64,000 nucleotides of DNA from Maniola hyperantus (Eukaryota; Arthropoda; Insecta; Lepidoptera; Nymphalidae). The stretch is from the NCBI RefSeq assembly GCF_902806685.2, contig NC_048564.1, forward strand, positions 17,475,551 to 17,539,550, written 5' to 3'. The notes under the pieces are model-generated. The model had not been told where the DNA came from, did not search any database, and was given only the letters and a program-made list of their open reading frames with translations. Shown here in pieces: positions 1 through 10,743 of this stretch. A program made the position numbers and the translations under genes. Numbering within the stretch: position 1 is the first letter of the stretch; each line of letters starts with the position of its first letter.

Positions 1-149
1 CAGTGGATCAACGCGTATATCTCATATTCTGTAAACTACGCACACATAGAACATAGACGAATCGTGCGATCTAATACTTACGGCCCCCCCGCGCCAGTAG
101 TCTTCTCGTTCTAGCTGTGGATGGACGCGTTGCCGCCATCGCGCTCTCC

Positions 150-437
150 GTAAGTACCAAATCTATTTTTTCCCCCGTGTTTATTGTATGTTTTTTACTG
201 AAAACTATTTAGAATTTTTTAAATATTATTAAGCTATATATATAACGATCTAATAAGCTCTCGAAAAAAAGATTTTGATGTTCTTAAAGATTATGCTAAT
301 TACAGAAATGCCTTAGGCTTTCAGATATGGTATATTGGGGAACAGTGGACTATTTCTTGATGGGGCACAGTGGACTGCGATCCACTGTGCCCCGAACTGT
401 AATGTATTAACAGCACTTAATTCGTTGATTGTTTCAG
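150..437 (+). other. Possible 5'-UTR intron of the transposase gene
   Basis: A strong donor (GTAAGTACC) at 150 and a pyrimidine-rich acceptor ending gtttcag at 437 bracket 288 bp just upstream of the transposase ATG at 447. The short upstream reading frame starting at 121 does not join in frame with the transposase after splicing, so an untranslated first exon is more likely than an N-terminal extension. Inferred from splice-site sequence only. Confidence 0.4.
337..393. repeat. Subterminal iterons including a 13-bp perfect hairpin
   Basis: At 362-393 a 13-base arm (GGGGCACAGTGGA), a 6-base loop and the exact reverse complement form a perfect hairpin. A further direct copy (ggggaacagtggac) sits at 337-350. 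The same word recurs in inverse orientation at the other end of the transposon (2855-3116). These are good candidates for transposase binding sites. Confidence 0.6.
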
Positions 438-446
438 ACTAACAAC

Positions 447-2333
447 ATGGTTCGTAATAGAAAAAGAAAGACCAATATTGGTCTCACCAGTGAAGAACAG
501 ATGAAGAGTGACCTAATTTTAGAAGGTAATAAAATTAGGAAAGTAGCCAAATTAAAAAATATTCCATACACTACTCTGCAGAGATATTTTACAAAAGTGA
601 CAAGAAGCGGCGGTGACATTCGACTAACACCTAATTACAGAGTCAATAAAATCTTCACTGAGGAGCAGGAACAGTCACTAGTTGAGTTCATTATCACATG
701 TAGTCAAATGTTTTATGGCCTAACTCCAATAGAGGTTAGGCAGCTTGCATATGAAATGGCCGTCACTAATAATATTAAAATACCACAAAAATGGCATGAC
801 ACACAGCTAGCTGGAATGGAATGGTATTATGGTTTTAGAAAACGCCACACAGTTTTAAGTCTCCGAACACCTGAAGGTTGTAGTCTCAGTAGAGCTACTT
901 CTTTTAATAGATACAACGTGAACAGTTTTTTTGATAACCTCGAAACAGCGATGTTGAGGAATGAATCATTCGGAGATGGTATAAGAATTTTTAACCTTGA
1001 TGAGACCAATACAGTGACGGTCCAAAAATCGAGTAAAGTATTAGCTGTTAGAGGGCAAAAGCAAGTAAATAAGGTCACAAGTGGTGAAAAAGGGACACTT
1101 GTAACGACTTGCTACATAGTCAACGCACTAGGCAATGTTCTTCCGCCTGTGATGATTTTCCCACGCGTACATTTTAAGCAGCATATGATTTCCGGAGCTC
1201 CAACAGGCACTTTAGGACTTGCTAATGTCTCAGGCTGGATGAACAGCTCACTTTTTGTAAAAACTATGCAGCACTACATTAATCATACTCAAAGTAGCAA
1301 AGAAAATCCATCACTGCTAATAATGGACAATTATGAAGCTCATATTTGCATAGAAGCCATCAATTTAGCCAAAGAGAATGGTGTTACAATTCTTACAGTT
1401 CCTCCTCACTCAACAGGGAAACTGCAACCATTAGATGTTGCGATTTTTAAGCCTTTTAAGACAGCTTACAACGCTGCTATCGACAGTTGGATGATGCGCC
1501 ATCCTGGAAAAACTTTTTCAATATACGAGGTCGCACAGTGCGTGAAAGAAGCACATATGAAATCTATGACCCCAGCTAACATTTGCAGCGCATTTCAATG
1601 CACGGGAATATTTCCCTATAATAGGGATATATTTAATGACGAAGACTTTGCTCCAAGTGAAGTGACGAACAGAGAAATTTCGCAACAGGTCACTCTACCT
1701 GAAGATGAAAGCCGCACAATAAACCCTTCTCCATCCATTCTCACTGGGGACAATGGAGCTGATGAGAACCTAATTATGACAGAATCGATAAATCACACGA
1801 TGACAAATCTTGAACCACAATTGTCAACTCCACCAAATGCCGTGGATTTCGATTACTCTGCCAATTCTGCACCACAAGATCGCTTAATTCCAGAATCATC
1901 AACGACAGCCAAAACAATGATTGCCAAAAGTGTCGAGAATGATGCATCGTTCAATCAAAAAAGTGTTGCGACTCCATCATCACCACCATTCCAGAATACA
2001 GATAGTCAAGCGAAAACTTTTTCAAGTCCCTTTGATTTTCGAGGGATTCCAAAAGCTGCTCCCAGAAAAAATAGTCGAGTACCACGTCGCAAAGGTAAAT
2101 CGATGATAGCTACAGATACGCCAAATAAAGAAGAAATAGAGAAACGTCACCAAGAAAAAAAGAAAAAACAATATCAGCAAGAGATCAAGAGAACTAAAAA
2201 AAAATTTTTGCAGTCCGAGTCGAGTGAAGAAGATAATAAGCATGAAAAGAGGAATAATAAATCAGGGAAAAAGCTAAGACCGCGACAGAGAAGTGTGAAA
2301 ATACGGAAAATTTCTGAGTCAGAGACAAGTTAA
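447..2333 (+). CDS. pogo/Tigger-family DDE transposase
   Basis: Encodes about 628 residues from the ATG at 447. An in-frame TTG at 429 lies before the likely splice acceptor and is not used as start. The N-terminus has a basic Pipsqueak-type helix-turn-helix (roughly residues 8-50, ending in TTLQRYF). A CENP-B-like DNA-binding region follows at about 65-150. A DDE_1 catalytic domain runs from about 180 to 385, with the acidic residues visible in IFNLDET, LLIMDNYEAH and LQPLDVAIFKPF. The C-terminal third is low-complexity and highly basic. The protein would bind the element ends and perform cut-and-paste transposition at TA. One TAA ends it just before a conserved-looking C-terminal module that continues in the same frame. 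Family assignment is firm; whether the copy is active is unknown. Confidence 0.85.
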   Translation: MVRNRKRKTNIGLTSEEQMKSDLILEGNKIRKVAKLKNIPYTTLQRYFTKVTRSGGDIRLTPNYRVNKIFTEEQEQSLVEFIITCSQMFYGLTPIEVRQLAYEMAVTNNIKIPQKWHDTQLAGMEWYYGFRKRHTVLSLRTPEGCSLSRATSFNRYNVNSFFDNLETAMLRNESFGDGIRIFNLDETNTVTVQKSSKVLAVRGQKQVNKVTSGEKGTLVTTCYIVNALGNVLPPVMIFPRVHFKQHMISGAPTGTLGLANVSGWMNSSLFVKTMQHYINHTQSSKENPSLLIMDNYEAHICIEAINLAKENGVTILTVPPHSTGKLQPLDVAIFKPFKTAYNAAIDSWMMRHPGKTFSIYEVAQCVKEAHMKSMTPANICSAFQCTGIFPYNRDIFNDEDFAPSEVTNREISQQVTLPEDESRTINPSPSILTGDNGADENLIMTESINHTMTNLEPQLSTPPNAVDFDYSANSAPQDRLIPESSTTAKTMIAKSVENDASFNQKSVATPSSPPFQNTDSQAKTFSSPFDFRGIPKAAPRKNSRVPRRKGKSMIATDTPNKEEIEKRHQEKKKKQYQQEIKRTKKKFLQSESSEEDNKHEKRNNKSGKKLRPRQRSVKIRKISESETS

Positions 2334-2345
2334 GAAGGCAGTGAT

Positions 2346-2723
2346 ATGAGCATATATTCTGAAGAAGAAGGCTATGATGTCGAAGAAGAAAGAGATGAAA
2401 TAGATCCAGAGAATTTTTTTCCTCTTGGAACTACCCCCAAAGAAGGCAATTTTGTTTTAGTGCAATTTGTTGCACATAAAACGAAAGTATTTTACATAGG
2501 AAAGATTATAGGGACAAAAACTGGAACAGATTACGATATTAGCTTTTTAAGAAAGAGTTTAAAAGTGAAGAATGGATATATATTACCAGATGTTCCAGAT
2601 ATAGCTTCAGTACCATTAGAGGATATAAAATTGATTCTACCCTCGCCTACCTTTGGTGGAACCAAACGTCAACAACAGGTCTGTAAATTCAATCTTGACC
2701 TTTCTAGATTGAATTTGCGTTGA
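2346..2723 (+). CDS. C-terminal module of the transposase, separated by one in-frame stop
   Basis: 125 residues in exactly the same frame as the transposase. The TAA at 2331-2333 is followed by only four codons before this ATG. An acidic N-terminal part continues the charged tail of the transposase. A compact domain follows with GNFVLVQF, FYIGKIIG, DISFLRKS and, near the end, GGTKRQQ. From memory, similar tails close the full-length transposases of other insect pogo/Jerky-like elements, so this is probably the severed end of a single protein of about 750 residues rather than a second gene. Stop-codon readthrough is the alternative. Confidence 0.6.
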   Translation: MSIYSEEEGYDVEEERDEIDPENFFPLGTTPKEGNFVLVQFVAHKTKVFYIGKIIGTKTGTDYDISFLRKSLKVKNGYILPDVPDIASVPLEDIKLILPSPTFGGTKRQQQVCKFNLDLSRLNLR

Positions 2724-3116
2724 TTTTTAATTATTATTGTTAAATAATAATAATTAAAACTATTGATTAGATTAACAATTAATGTTTTATTTAACACATT
2801 GCATCAGTCCACTGTTACTCAGCTAAACTAGCATAGTAATTTCGTGTGTTATTTCACTGTGCCCCGCTACGACCCACAGTACCCCGCAAGTAGATCCAGT
2901 GTAACCCAAATGCGGGGTACAGTGGATCAATTCCCACTTTTTAAAAAAAACCTTGGCATCTAAAAACTAGTGGTGATTTTGCCAAAATTGAGATGAATTT
3001 ATGTCATTAACATCTCATGTTATCAATCAACCTCAAAAAGTTCGTAATTAATCGTCCATGTAGTGTTTTATGTCGTCTTAAAAAAAAAGTGATTCACTGT
3101 ACCCCTCTTTCCCCTA

Positions 3117-3215
3117 CACTAAGGGTGAAATCTATAGAGCGCACTCTGACTTTGTTTAGACTTAAGATAGAGTTAAAACGAGACAGATGTATATTTCGCA
3201 CATAAATCTGTCTCG
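3117..3215 (+). mobile_element. Half copy of a palindromic MITE
   Basis: The left arm and loop match the complete palindromic element at 21384-21544 (tctatagagcgcact, gagttaaaacgagacag), but the right arm breaks off after ctgtctcg. It directly abuts the pogo terminus, so one inserted next to or into the other. Confidence 0.65.
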
Positions 3216-4179
3216 CACAGCCTCTTTGTTATATTTTTTCGTTCGCTATAGGAACTGTTAGCGGCCGCTCGACGGTTCTAATTGCTTTAATTATAATATA
3301 AGGAAGTACCTTGCGGCCTGCGGCCCGAGCGGGAGCGCACTTTACGTTTGTTTCACGAATAAACACTTGGTAATGAACAATTCAATGTCACGACAATTAA
3401 ATATGCATTGATTGGCGCGGCTCACCTCGGCGAATAATTTAATTAATAATAATATATATAACTAGGCAGAAATCTGAATATATAAAAGGAAATGCTAACT
3501 AACTGGTCTAATCAACGCACAGCTCAAACTACCTAGGTACTGGACGGATCGGGCTAAAATTTGTCACTTCATGCAGATGAATTTATGAGGTAGACATCCG
3601 CTAAGAAAGGATTTTTAAAAATTGAATCCTTAAGGGTTTTAAATTTGTGTAGTCCACGCGGACGAAGTCGCAGGAATAAGCTAGTAATAAATATATAACT
3701 AGGTACTACTACAGTACCTCACCCAGGCCAGGAGCCCAATCTAACCAAAACAATTTAAAACTGGGCGAGCTTCTATGAAATACTGGCACGTGATGTTAAA
3801 ATTGTTATTACACTTAACACTGACAGAGGACGTGGATTTCACGTATTTTGCAAGACCCTCTATTTAATAATCACTGAGAAATAATTTATTTTTGCATAGG
3901 CAATTTATACGGAATTATGAATAGCAATGTTTTGGATGTATGAAATATTAGACACCACAACAAACCGTAAAGAAAAATGATACTGTCCGTAAAAGATTAT
4001 ATACGTACGTTTTACATTTATAATACAATACGATTGAAAGAGATCTATCTCCCTAGAGTGGTGTCAAATCTTATTATGGGTTCGAGAGCCGGGCTGGGAC
4101 GCTGCCGTGATTGCTTCCACCTTCTACAATATTACGTTTCATTTTAAATCGCCTCGAAACAGCGATATCAATGTTTCTA
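3216..4179. other. Non-coding stretch with a dispersed lepidopteran repeat (3476-3692)
   Basis: No gene seen. 3476-3692 matches a second copy at 34062-34286 (shared words include caacgcacagctcaaact, ggacggatcgggct and tccacgcggacgaagtcgc) and ends in ctagt. The ending and internal structure suggest a short non-autonomous element of Helitron-like or MITE type. The remainder is AT-rich and anonymous. Confidence 0.6.
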
Positions 4180-4737
4180 TAGATGCGGCGCTTCATAGTA
4201 ACAATATGTTCTAATGAACATCGGAGCACACGAGTAGTATATCGGAGTCCGCACAGCGCACTCCTGTCAGAGTGGACTAGACTACAGTGAGGGAACTCAC
4301 GGTTCTATCCTGAATCGACGCTATGACAGATACTAGGCTATAGGTGACGTGAAGTCGAAGAAGAATATGCTATTCATAGGCTACCTAGCGTCAAATGTGG
4401 GATCATTTGACGCCTGCCAGTGACATCGGAGCCTCGACGTTTTGTTACAAGTTCCATAACTATCAACAGGGGCCCTACTACCATCGCATAAACTACACAA
4501 CTGGTATGAAAATGTCGAAACAATATTGAAACATTATTACTTTAAGCGGTGGCAGTACGACCCCTGAACTGTGTTCCTGTCAATTTTAAACCGCTTTAGA
4601 CGCAGTCCGTTTCTTCAAACATAATTGAACTTTGACAAAAGCGAAAGTTTAAATTTGTCTTAAACGGATTACGCTTGACAGGAGAGCGGACACCGATGTT
4701 TGTTGGAACGTCTTGTTACTATGAAGCGCCGCATCTA
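4180..4737. mobile_element. Non-autonomous DNA transposon with ~40-bp terminal inverted repeats
   Basis: The left end agatgcggcgcttcatagta (from 4181) and right end (4690-4737) are near-perfect inverted copies extending to the word AACATCGG, with a few mismatches. The 470-bp interior has no coding potential. It looks like a MITE of an unidentified superfamily. Confidence 0.65.
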
Positions 4738-4934
4738 GTGAAATATTTATATTGCTGCCTCTAAATAAGAATAGAATCATTATTGTGGAATAATAATGCC
4801 TTTTAAAGGTTTGTGCGTTTTCAATGCCGTGTGACCTTCTAGCAGCTACGAGCCTTTGCTGCGCTGTTACACAATTACTATGTCGTAATCGTTGTGAATG
4901 TCCTGTTATGTCACAGTCCTCTGCTATTATCCAT

Positions 4935-5125
4935 GCTAATAATATTATTATAAAAGCGAAAGTGTGTCTGTCTATCTGTCTGTCTGCTAGCTTTATACGA
5001 TTTTTATGAAATTTGGTACAGAGTTAGCTCACATCCCGGGGAAGGACATGGGCTACTTTTCATTTTTCATCCCGGAAAATCAAAGAGTTCCTACGGGATT
5101 TTTGAAAACCTACATAATATAGATC
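4935..5125 (+). mobile_element. (GTCY)n-microsatellite MITE copy
   Basis: Starts at ataaaagcgaaagtgtg, runs through a (TGTC/TATC)n tract and gctagc, then continues with the family words ggggaaggacatgggctac and tcaaagagttcc. The same family is present at 14922-15135, 34427-34602 with 43977-44040, 55588-55680 and 56078-56290. MITEs carrying a (GTCY)n tract are known from Lepidoptera. Confidence 0.7.
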
Positions 5126-5654
5126 CACGCGCATTAAATCGCAGGCATACATATGTATGTATTAGGTATATAGTTTGCCTGTATATTTATCTGTCCGTGT
5201 CTCATATAAATCACCGAATCATCCAAAATTACTGATCACTAAAATAAATCCATTAGTTAGTTAGCCACCATGGTCGCTAACTATGGACCTCATAAGAATG
5301 CTCAGAGTCACTCAGTTTCGAGTTTCTCTATGTAATCAAATCAGAAATGAGGAGATCCGTAGGAGAACCAGAGTAACCGACATAATGTAGCTTAATGGGT
5401 TGCTAAGCTGAAGTGACAATGGGCGGGGCACGTAGTAATTGACTTATGTGTGTTCATTTTTATTAATATAATTAATCACATTGCTTTGTGAACTATGCGC
5501 TAGCTATTTACGACAAAATAATTATAAATCTAAGTCTACATTCCGTGATCATAACCAACAAAGAATATTAACTTTTCAGAAAACTATGCACTTTTTGGCA
5601 AAATTAGTTAATCTTTCAGCTTTTCAAGATGAGCTCTGAAAAACAAGCCATATG

Positions 5655-5831
5655 AAATATTTAGTATAAAGAATATTAGCCATATTAAATGACTAATATT
5701 CCCCTTACCTCTCCAATTAAGCGTCAGGCTTGTGCTAGGAGTAGGTACGACAATAGTGCAACGGACGGGATTTGAACCGTCGACCTTTCGGTTTTCAGTC
5801 CACTCCTATACCGGTTGAGCTATTGAGGCTC
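5655..5831 (-). mobile_element. tRNA-derived SINE (lepidopteran HaSE-like)
   Basis: Read on the minus strand from 5831, the head holds a Pol III A box (TAGCTCAACCGG) and, about 40 bases on, a B box (GGTTCAAATCC). A non-tRNA body follows with words typical of lepidopteran SINEs (acaagcctgacgcttaa on this strand), and a 3' end rich in AATATTAG. The tRNA-like part would be transcribed by RNA polymerase III. The insertion would have been mobilised by a LINE. Confidence 0.7.
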
Positions 5832-5929
5832 TATTAGATTCTAGACTAGATAGAATCTATCTAGATTACCAGAGAAGTGGTAACGCGGGAAACTATGGTT
5901 CAGCTCGAACGATCTATGGTGACGTCAGC

Positions 5930-6085
5930 AAGTACAGTACGCGCCAGAAAATAATGTACAGGCGTTGTCTCTGTTACTCATACCTATGTGACGTTTTGTC
6001 GGTCTCAACGACAGAGACAATGCTCTAAAAATTCGCTATCTCCTTCTAAAGGTCGAAGTACATTATTTCCTGCCATAGCACTTGC
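5930..6085. mobile_element. MITE, copy 1 of the family also at 15288-15453
   Basis: Imperfect ends (gccagaaaataatgtac and gtacattatttcctgc) are inverted. The interior shares ctatgtgacgttttgtcg and tcaacgacagagacaatgct with the copy at 15288-15453. Confidence 0.6.
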
Positions 6086-6901
6086 TTTGAGCTGTCTAAA
6101 ACCTGACCGCATTCCTATAAAAACCGTCAAGATCAGTTAAGATTCATTTACGTACTTGGTCATTGTACATTCAGCGTTGGATAAAAAAGTTAACAAAAAC
6201 TTGCTGTATTTAACTCTTAGGTATTTCTGTTGTAAGGAAATGGTTACACTTATTTTTATTTTAAAGTATTTTCTAGACCAACTTAAGGCTATTATGATAA
6301 TACTAACTATCATCTTTTATTTATTTATTATCAAATAAACTACCTATCTAGGTATGATTATTAACTTGGGAACGGGGAACTTTGAACCTATCATGAACTG
6401 TTAACCTGTTGAACCGATTAACTACAACTTATGAACTATATCTATAACTAACTTTATCTATTACCAACTTTAACTACTAAACTGTCTGTGGGTAAACCCG
6501 ATACGTCCCGTACACGGGAGTATGTTTGTGCTCACACGATTTTGTAAAGCAGTCGATTAGGTATAATAATAAAACAACGGCCTCCACTCAAACACATAAA
6601 TTTTCTGTTTGATTTTTTTTAATTTTTGGTGCTCCATTTTTAGTTTGTGTTGTCATTAAATTATAAATTAATACTAATACAATAGTGAGGTCCCGCGAAC
6701 GCGCGCGGCCTCCGTAAATGGGCAATCGGGAGCCCCGCGCGCCTTCGAGGCCCGGGCGACGAGCTCGGCACAATAAATAATAAGGTACAAAAGGAATTCA
6801 ACGAAGTACCATCCGATGGTTCCGCACACACACACGCTCCACACGACACTCTTACGTCTACGATACCACTAGCTATACAAAGTCGCGCTCACTGGGGCGC
6901 C
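6086..6901. other. Non-coding DNA downstream of tyrosine hydroxylase
   Basis: No gene seen. The part nearest 6902 is presumably 3'-UTR of the minus-strand tyrosine hydroxylase gene. 6340-6480 is rich in short related words (aactataactatctatt-like). Confidence 0.4.
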
Positions 6902-7076
6902 TCACTCGAAGCGCGAGCCCCGCAGCTTGCTGATGGCGTTAGTGAGGTGGTTGATCTCCGTGTTGAGCTGCCAGATGAGCGTGTCCAGCTTCTCCACCGA
7001 GTCCAGCACCTCCACGCGCTCCGTGTGCGGGTTGAAGCGCACCTCGAACGGCCGCGACATCGTCGACACCCAGCGT
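6902..7076 (-). CDS. ple: Tyrosine hydroxylase, terminal exon
   Basis: The last coding exon of tyrosine 3-monooxygenase, the iron- and biopterin-dependent enzyme converting tyrosine to L-DOPA for dopamine, melanin and cuticle tanning. Minus-strand acceptor TTGTCAG precedes the exon at 7076. It encodes RRWVSTMSRPFEVRFNPHTE (first R shared with the previous exon) through a heptad-rich helix that mediates tetramerisation, ending LRGSRFE and TGA (6902-6904). The match to insect tyrosine hydroxylase is much closer than to phenylalanine or tryptophan hydroxylases. The phase joins exactly with the exon at 7440-7669. Confidence 0.9.
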
Positions 7077-7439
7077 CTGACAACAAGCAACATCTCATTA
7101 GCATTTCATTCAACATAATATTAAAACAAAAGTGAGAAAGAAGAGTAGTAAGAGTAAGAGCAAGAAACAGAAGAGAGAAAAACGCACAGCTAAAAGTACT
7201 AGACTGATCTAGCTGAAATTTAGCATTCATATTATAAGTATTTATTAAAACTATAAAGGTTTGCGCTTGACTGCAATCAAACCAAACAGGAGATGATGCA
7301 AAAAAAGATGGAGCAAGCCACCAGAAGGTGCCTATTCACTCTTCTTTTGAGGTACCAATATTGTTGCTATTATGACGTAAGAAAGGATAAAAATATCAAA
7401 AAATTCAGGAATATGAGAGAATGACGAATAGTTAGTTAC

Positions 7440-7669
7440 CTGAATTTGTCTTTGGCATCGTCGAAGCTTTCAGCCACGTAATAGATAGGTTGGTACTCCT
7501 GGTCTTGGTACGGTTGCAAGGACGTGGAGGCCGGCTCGAAGGGTCTCAGCTCGGGCTTGTCACTGAGGGCGTGCAGGAGTTCTCCGATGGAGGACAGCAG
7601 GGCGGCGCCGTAGGCTTTCAGCTGGTGGTTTTCTTTGCACAGGCCGAACTCGACCGTGAACCAGTACAC
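7440..7669 (-). CDS. ple: Tyrosine hydroxylase, penultimate exon
   Basis: A 230-bp exon bounded by acceptor CTGTCCAG and donor GTAACT on the minus strand. It encodes [14 protein letters not shown] through [10 protein letters not shown], the C-terminal part of the catalytic domain of aromatic amino acid hydroxylases. The WFTVEFGL segment carries the glutamate that, with two histidines encoded upstream, coordinates the catalytic iron. The preceding exon, which should encode the HELLGH-type iron-binding histidines, is not recognisable anywhere on the minus strand above this point, up to or beyond the gap at 10544-10743. The gene is therefore partial in this assembly. Confidence 0.9.
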
Positions 7670-10543
7670 CTGGACAGAGACAACATTCTTCATATTGTAT
7701 TCTCCACCAGCCAACAACAATAGTTTCTAATGAGTTGCTTAACAGCTTTGATAGTTCTAATAAGTTAAGGTATGTGATTTTGTGAAGTGTGTACCGGGTG
7801 TTAAAAAAAATTATTTATGATAGAAATGACTGAAATGAAACTGCGTAAATAGCACACGGTAGGTAGGATTTAATAATATAAAAATATTGGTACAGAAAAA
7901 CTACCGCGGCTTAGCTCGTAGGTCGGCACACAAAATTTGTAGGGTCGTGGTGTTACGTTGATTTCGGCCTTTGCCCTAGCGGCAGTAATGTGTACTCCCC
8001 TTGTGTTGACGGCCTCGTAGATGGTGTGAGGCCGGGAGTTCGGTGTCAGCGGCAGTTGGCCGTGGGTACCCGACGGTGCTGACTAGATGATGGGGTTTAC
8101 TGGTGGGGTTTAAACCCGCCTTTAAATCCAAACTTCGCCTCAAATCCAAACCACGCTTTTTTAAATCCAAACTTCGCCTCAAATCCAAACCACGCTTTTT
8201 TAAATCCAAACTTCGCCCCTGGAAATGATAACCAAGGTGGGTTATCCTCTGGCATATAAATTTCCGTTCTGGAATCGAACCCGGGTCCGTGTCGAACACA
8301 GAAGGTAAGTACTTCGACATGACAGAATTGCCGGTGTGGCGATATCAGAACGGAGATTACAATGATTTGCCTAAATATACGGCTGAAGGCCCAAAATATT
8401 GAAAATAATGAAATTATTCACAAAAATATAAAAAAGAGGGTTGTCAAAATAATTTTACAATGATGATGCAATCTAGATTGAAAATTACTAATGAATTGGC
8501 AAATAAACTACGCTAATCGTTAATGCAAAGGTTGAAATTAACTACTAAGGTTATGATTATTAAAATAAGCAAGTAGAATAATCGAAATTTGAAAAATAAC
8601 TAAGTATGCAACGTGGTGAAAAAAAATGACAATGAAACAATTACGATTTACATGTTTGAGTACCATCCAAAACTTACCCGTAAACGGGAGCGTAGGAGCA
8701 CTGCATAATATATTATTTAAATTAAAGAAAACATTTCAAGAACGCACATTTTAAAGGCGTCGCGTCCACCATAAAAAAGGTGGACGCAACAAAAAAAACT
8801 TACACACCCAGCGTCAAGACGCGCCGGGTGCATAATGGCGGTCTGTCAATCAAACCAACTTCAAGTCGTTCTATTCGACCTGAAGTATAAAACAAGCAAC
8901 AGCAAAGATTGCGTTTGGAAATGGGTGTTGCTATTCGCAACGCCTAAATTTAATAACACAGTGCATATGAATTAAAAATATACTAAATTACGTTTAAAAA
9001 TATGATTTATAATAATAAATTAGATAAAATAATAATGTAAATAATAAATTCATGTAACGCTTCGTTACATTACCCCCCTTCGCACGCAAGGATTTTATTT
9101 TAAAAATAAAATCCGTACTTACAAATTAAATTTACTTTCCTATAATTCCCAATCATACATTTCATACTACCTTTCATAAATCATAGCCTTTCGCACCTTT
9201 CATATCCTTGTAATTATTATTCAACTACCATAAATGGAGTCATGTACCTACTGCGGTCTATGACTCTGTCCCACTAACATAAAATAATAAAGTCATATGC
9301 CTAATACGGCTTATGACTCTTTGGTAATGAAAGCAAAAATAACCTTTAGGCTGAGAGACAATGTAGCTAGCAAATAATAATAATATATCAATAAAAGTCA
9401 ATAAAAATAAATACTTGATTCTATAATTATAATGTACTTATATAATGTACTTACACATTCATTACATAAAATAAAATAAATCAATATAATAGGTACTAGA
9501 ATATTACTTTTTATAATATACAACAAAATAAGTAATATAATATTACAAATACACAAAAAAAAAATTACTATTTATAAACCGGAAAAAAAAATTATGGTAA
9601 AGTTGTGGATGGCACAAAAAAATAGTTATAAAAATACTCCGTTCTGTTACAATCAATTTAACAGAACGCCTTGGTTTGATGTTGAGATGGTCACTCATAA
9701 TAGCACCAAATTTATGAGCGTGTGATACACGAATCTATGGCGTTCTCAAAACTAAGGCAATAAATCTAAAACAAAGAAAAAAATAAAAGGCGACCATAAA
9801 TTTTAAATACAGCAAAAACAAATTATCGAAGTTAGAGAGTGCGTTTGTTAATAAAACCGTCAAGAAATGCGTGATTTATTTTAAAATTTCTGGCTAAACA
9901 CGGCAAAAACTAATACTAAATGGCAACCATATGTCTGGGGACAAATAACAGGCGACAAGTATCTCCGAACTAATGTGGACAGATTTTTGGAGGTGGGGCC
10001 TGGAACGCAATTTTGTTTTCGGCCAATAGGGTAATTTTGTGCGCAAGAGGAGACCAACCAGAGTACCGTACTCCCCTGTGTGTTTTTGGTTTTCAGAGAA
10101 CTGTGGGCGTGACGAAACACGACCACGGGGACCTTTAAGGAGAACTGGAAAAAGAACGGACGGGCAGTCAAGGCAGGATTTCGGCTCGGGTCGGGAGTAC
10201 AAATCCCAGCGCGAACCTCGCGACCTCGTCCATTCGAGATATTTTGAGCTTCCTTTGCAAAATTGGAGTGTAGATTAAAATTATAGTATAGTGTATTGTT
10301 AAAATTTGTCCTGAGAAATAAGATAAGGTTATAGAGACAGTGTGTTCGAGCCAGCGGCGGTTTAATGGTGAAGTACCCAGATTATTGTATTTAGTGTAAA
10401 TTTTGAAAGTAGTTCCACAACTTTTAAGCTTATAAAATTGATTAGCCGGTATACCTAGAAGAAATAGATCTAGAAAATAATCTAGAAGACCAATATCATG
10501 CTAGACGTAGACAATGGTCTCAACCCTGGGCTTGGATGGAGTG
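7670..10543. other. AT-rich non-coding DNA up to the assembly gap
   Basis: No convincing gene. 8110-8220 holds three short direct repeats (aatccaaacttcgcctcaaa). Around 8262-8290 the minus strand has a B-box-like word (GGGTTCGATTCC), possibly an old tRNA-derived element. 8750-9100 contains many TA-rich repeats. A GC-richer block at 9900-10260 is open in several frames but shows no recognisable domain. Confidence 0.4.
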
Positions 10544-10743
10544 NNNNNNNNNNNNNNNNNNNNNNNNNNNNNNNNNNNNNNNNNNNNNNNNNNNNNNNNN
10601 NNNNNNNNNNNNNNNNNNNNNNNNNNNNNNNNNNNNNNNNNNNNNNNNNNNNNNNNNNNNNNNNNNNNNNNNNNNNNNNNNNNNNNNNNNNNNNNNNNNN
10701 NNNNNNNNNNNNNNNNNNNNNNNNNNNNNNNNNNNNNNNNNNN
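10544..10743. other. Assembly gap (200 N)
   Basis: Exactly 200 N, a conventional placeholder for unknown length. The missing upstream exons of tyrosine hydroxylase may be in it. The sequence to its right is a GC-rich tandem array, a common cause of assembly breaks. Confidence 0.99.

Larger units (their letters stand above)
1..3116 (+). mobile_element. pogo/Tigger-like DNA transposon, 5' end cut by window start
   Basis: A DDE transposase gene is flanked on both sides by inverted copies of a short motif, CAGTGGA next to a G/C-rich block. The window opens inside such a motif (cagtggatca). The right side carries copies at 2855-2865, 2872-2886, 2894-2909, 2912-2935 and 3091-3116. The outermost right copy is followed by TA, the target dinucleotide expected for pogo/Tc1-mariner elements. 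I infer that the left terminus lies just upstream of base 1. The transposase is almost intact, so the copy is young. Confidence 0.75.

Noticed and set aside
121..149. An N-terminal coding exon for the transposase (ATG at 121)
   Set aside because: Joining the donor at 150 to the acceptor at 437 puts that ATG out of frame with the transposase.
5755..5831. A functional tRNA gene on the minus strand
   Set aside because: A and B boxes are present but the acceptor stem does not pair, and a SINE body follows.
9881..10278. Overlapping open frames on both strands near the gap
   Set aside because: No recognisable domain or codon signature, and no splice context. Left as unknown DNA.
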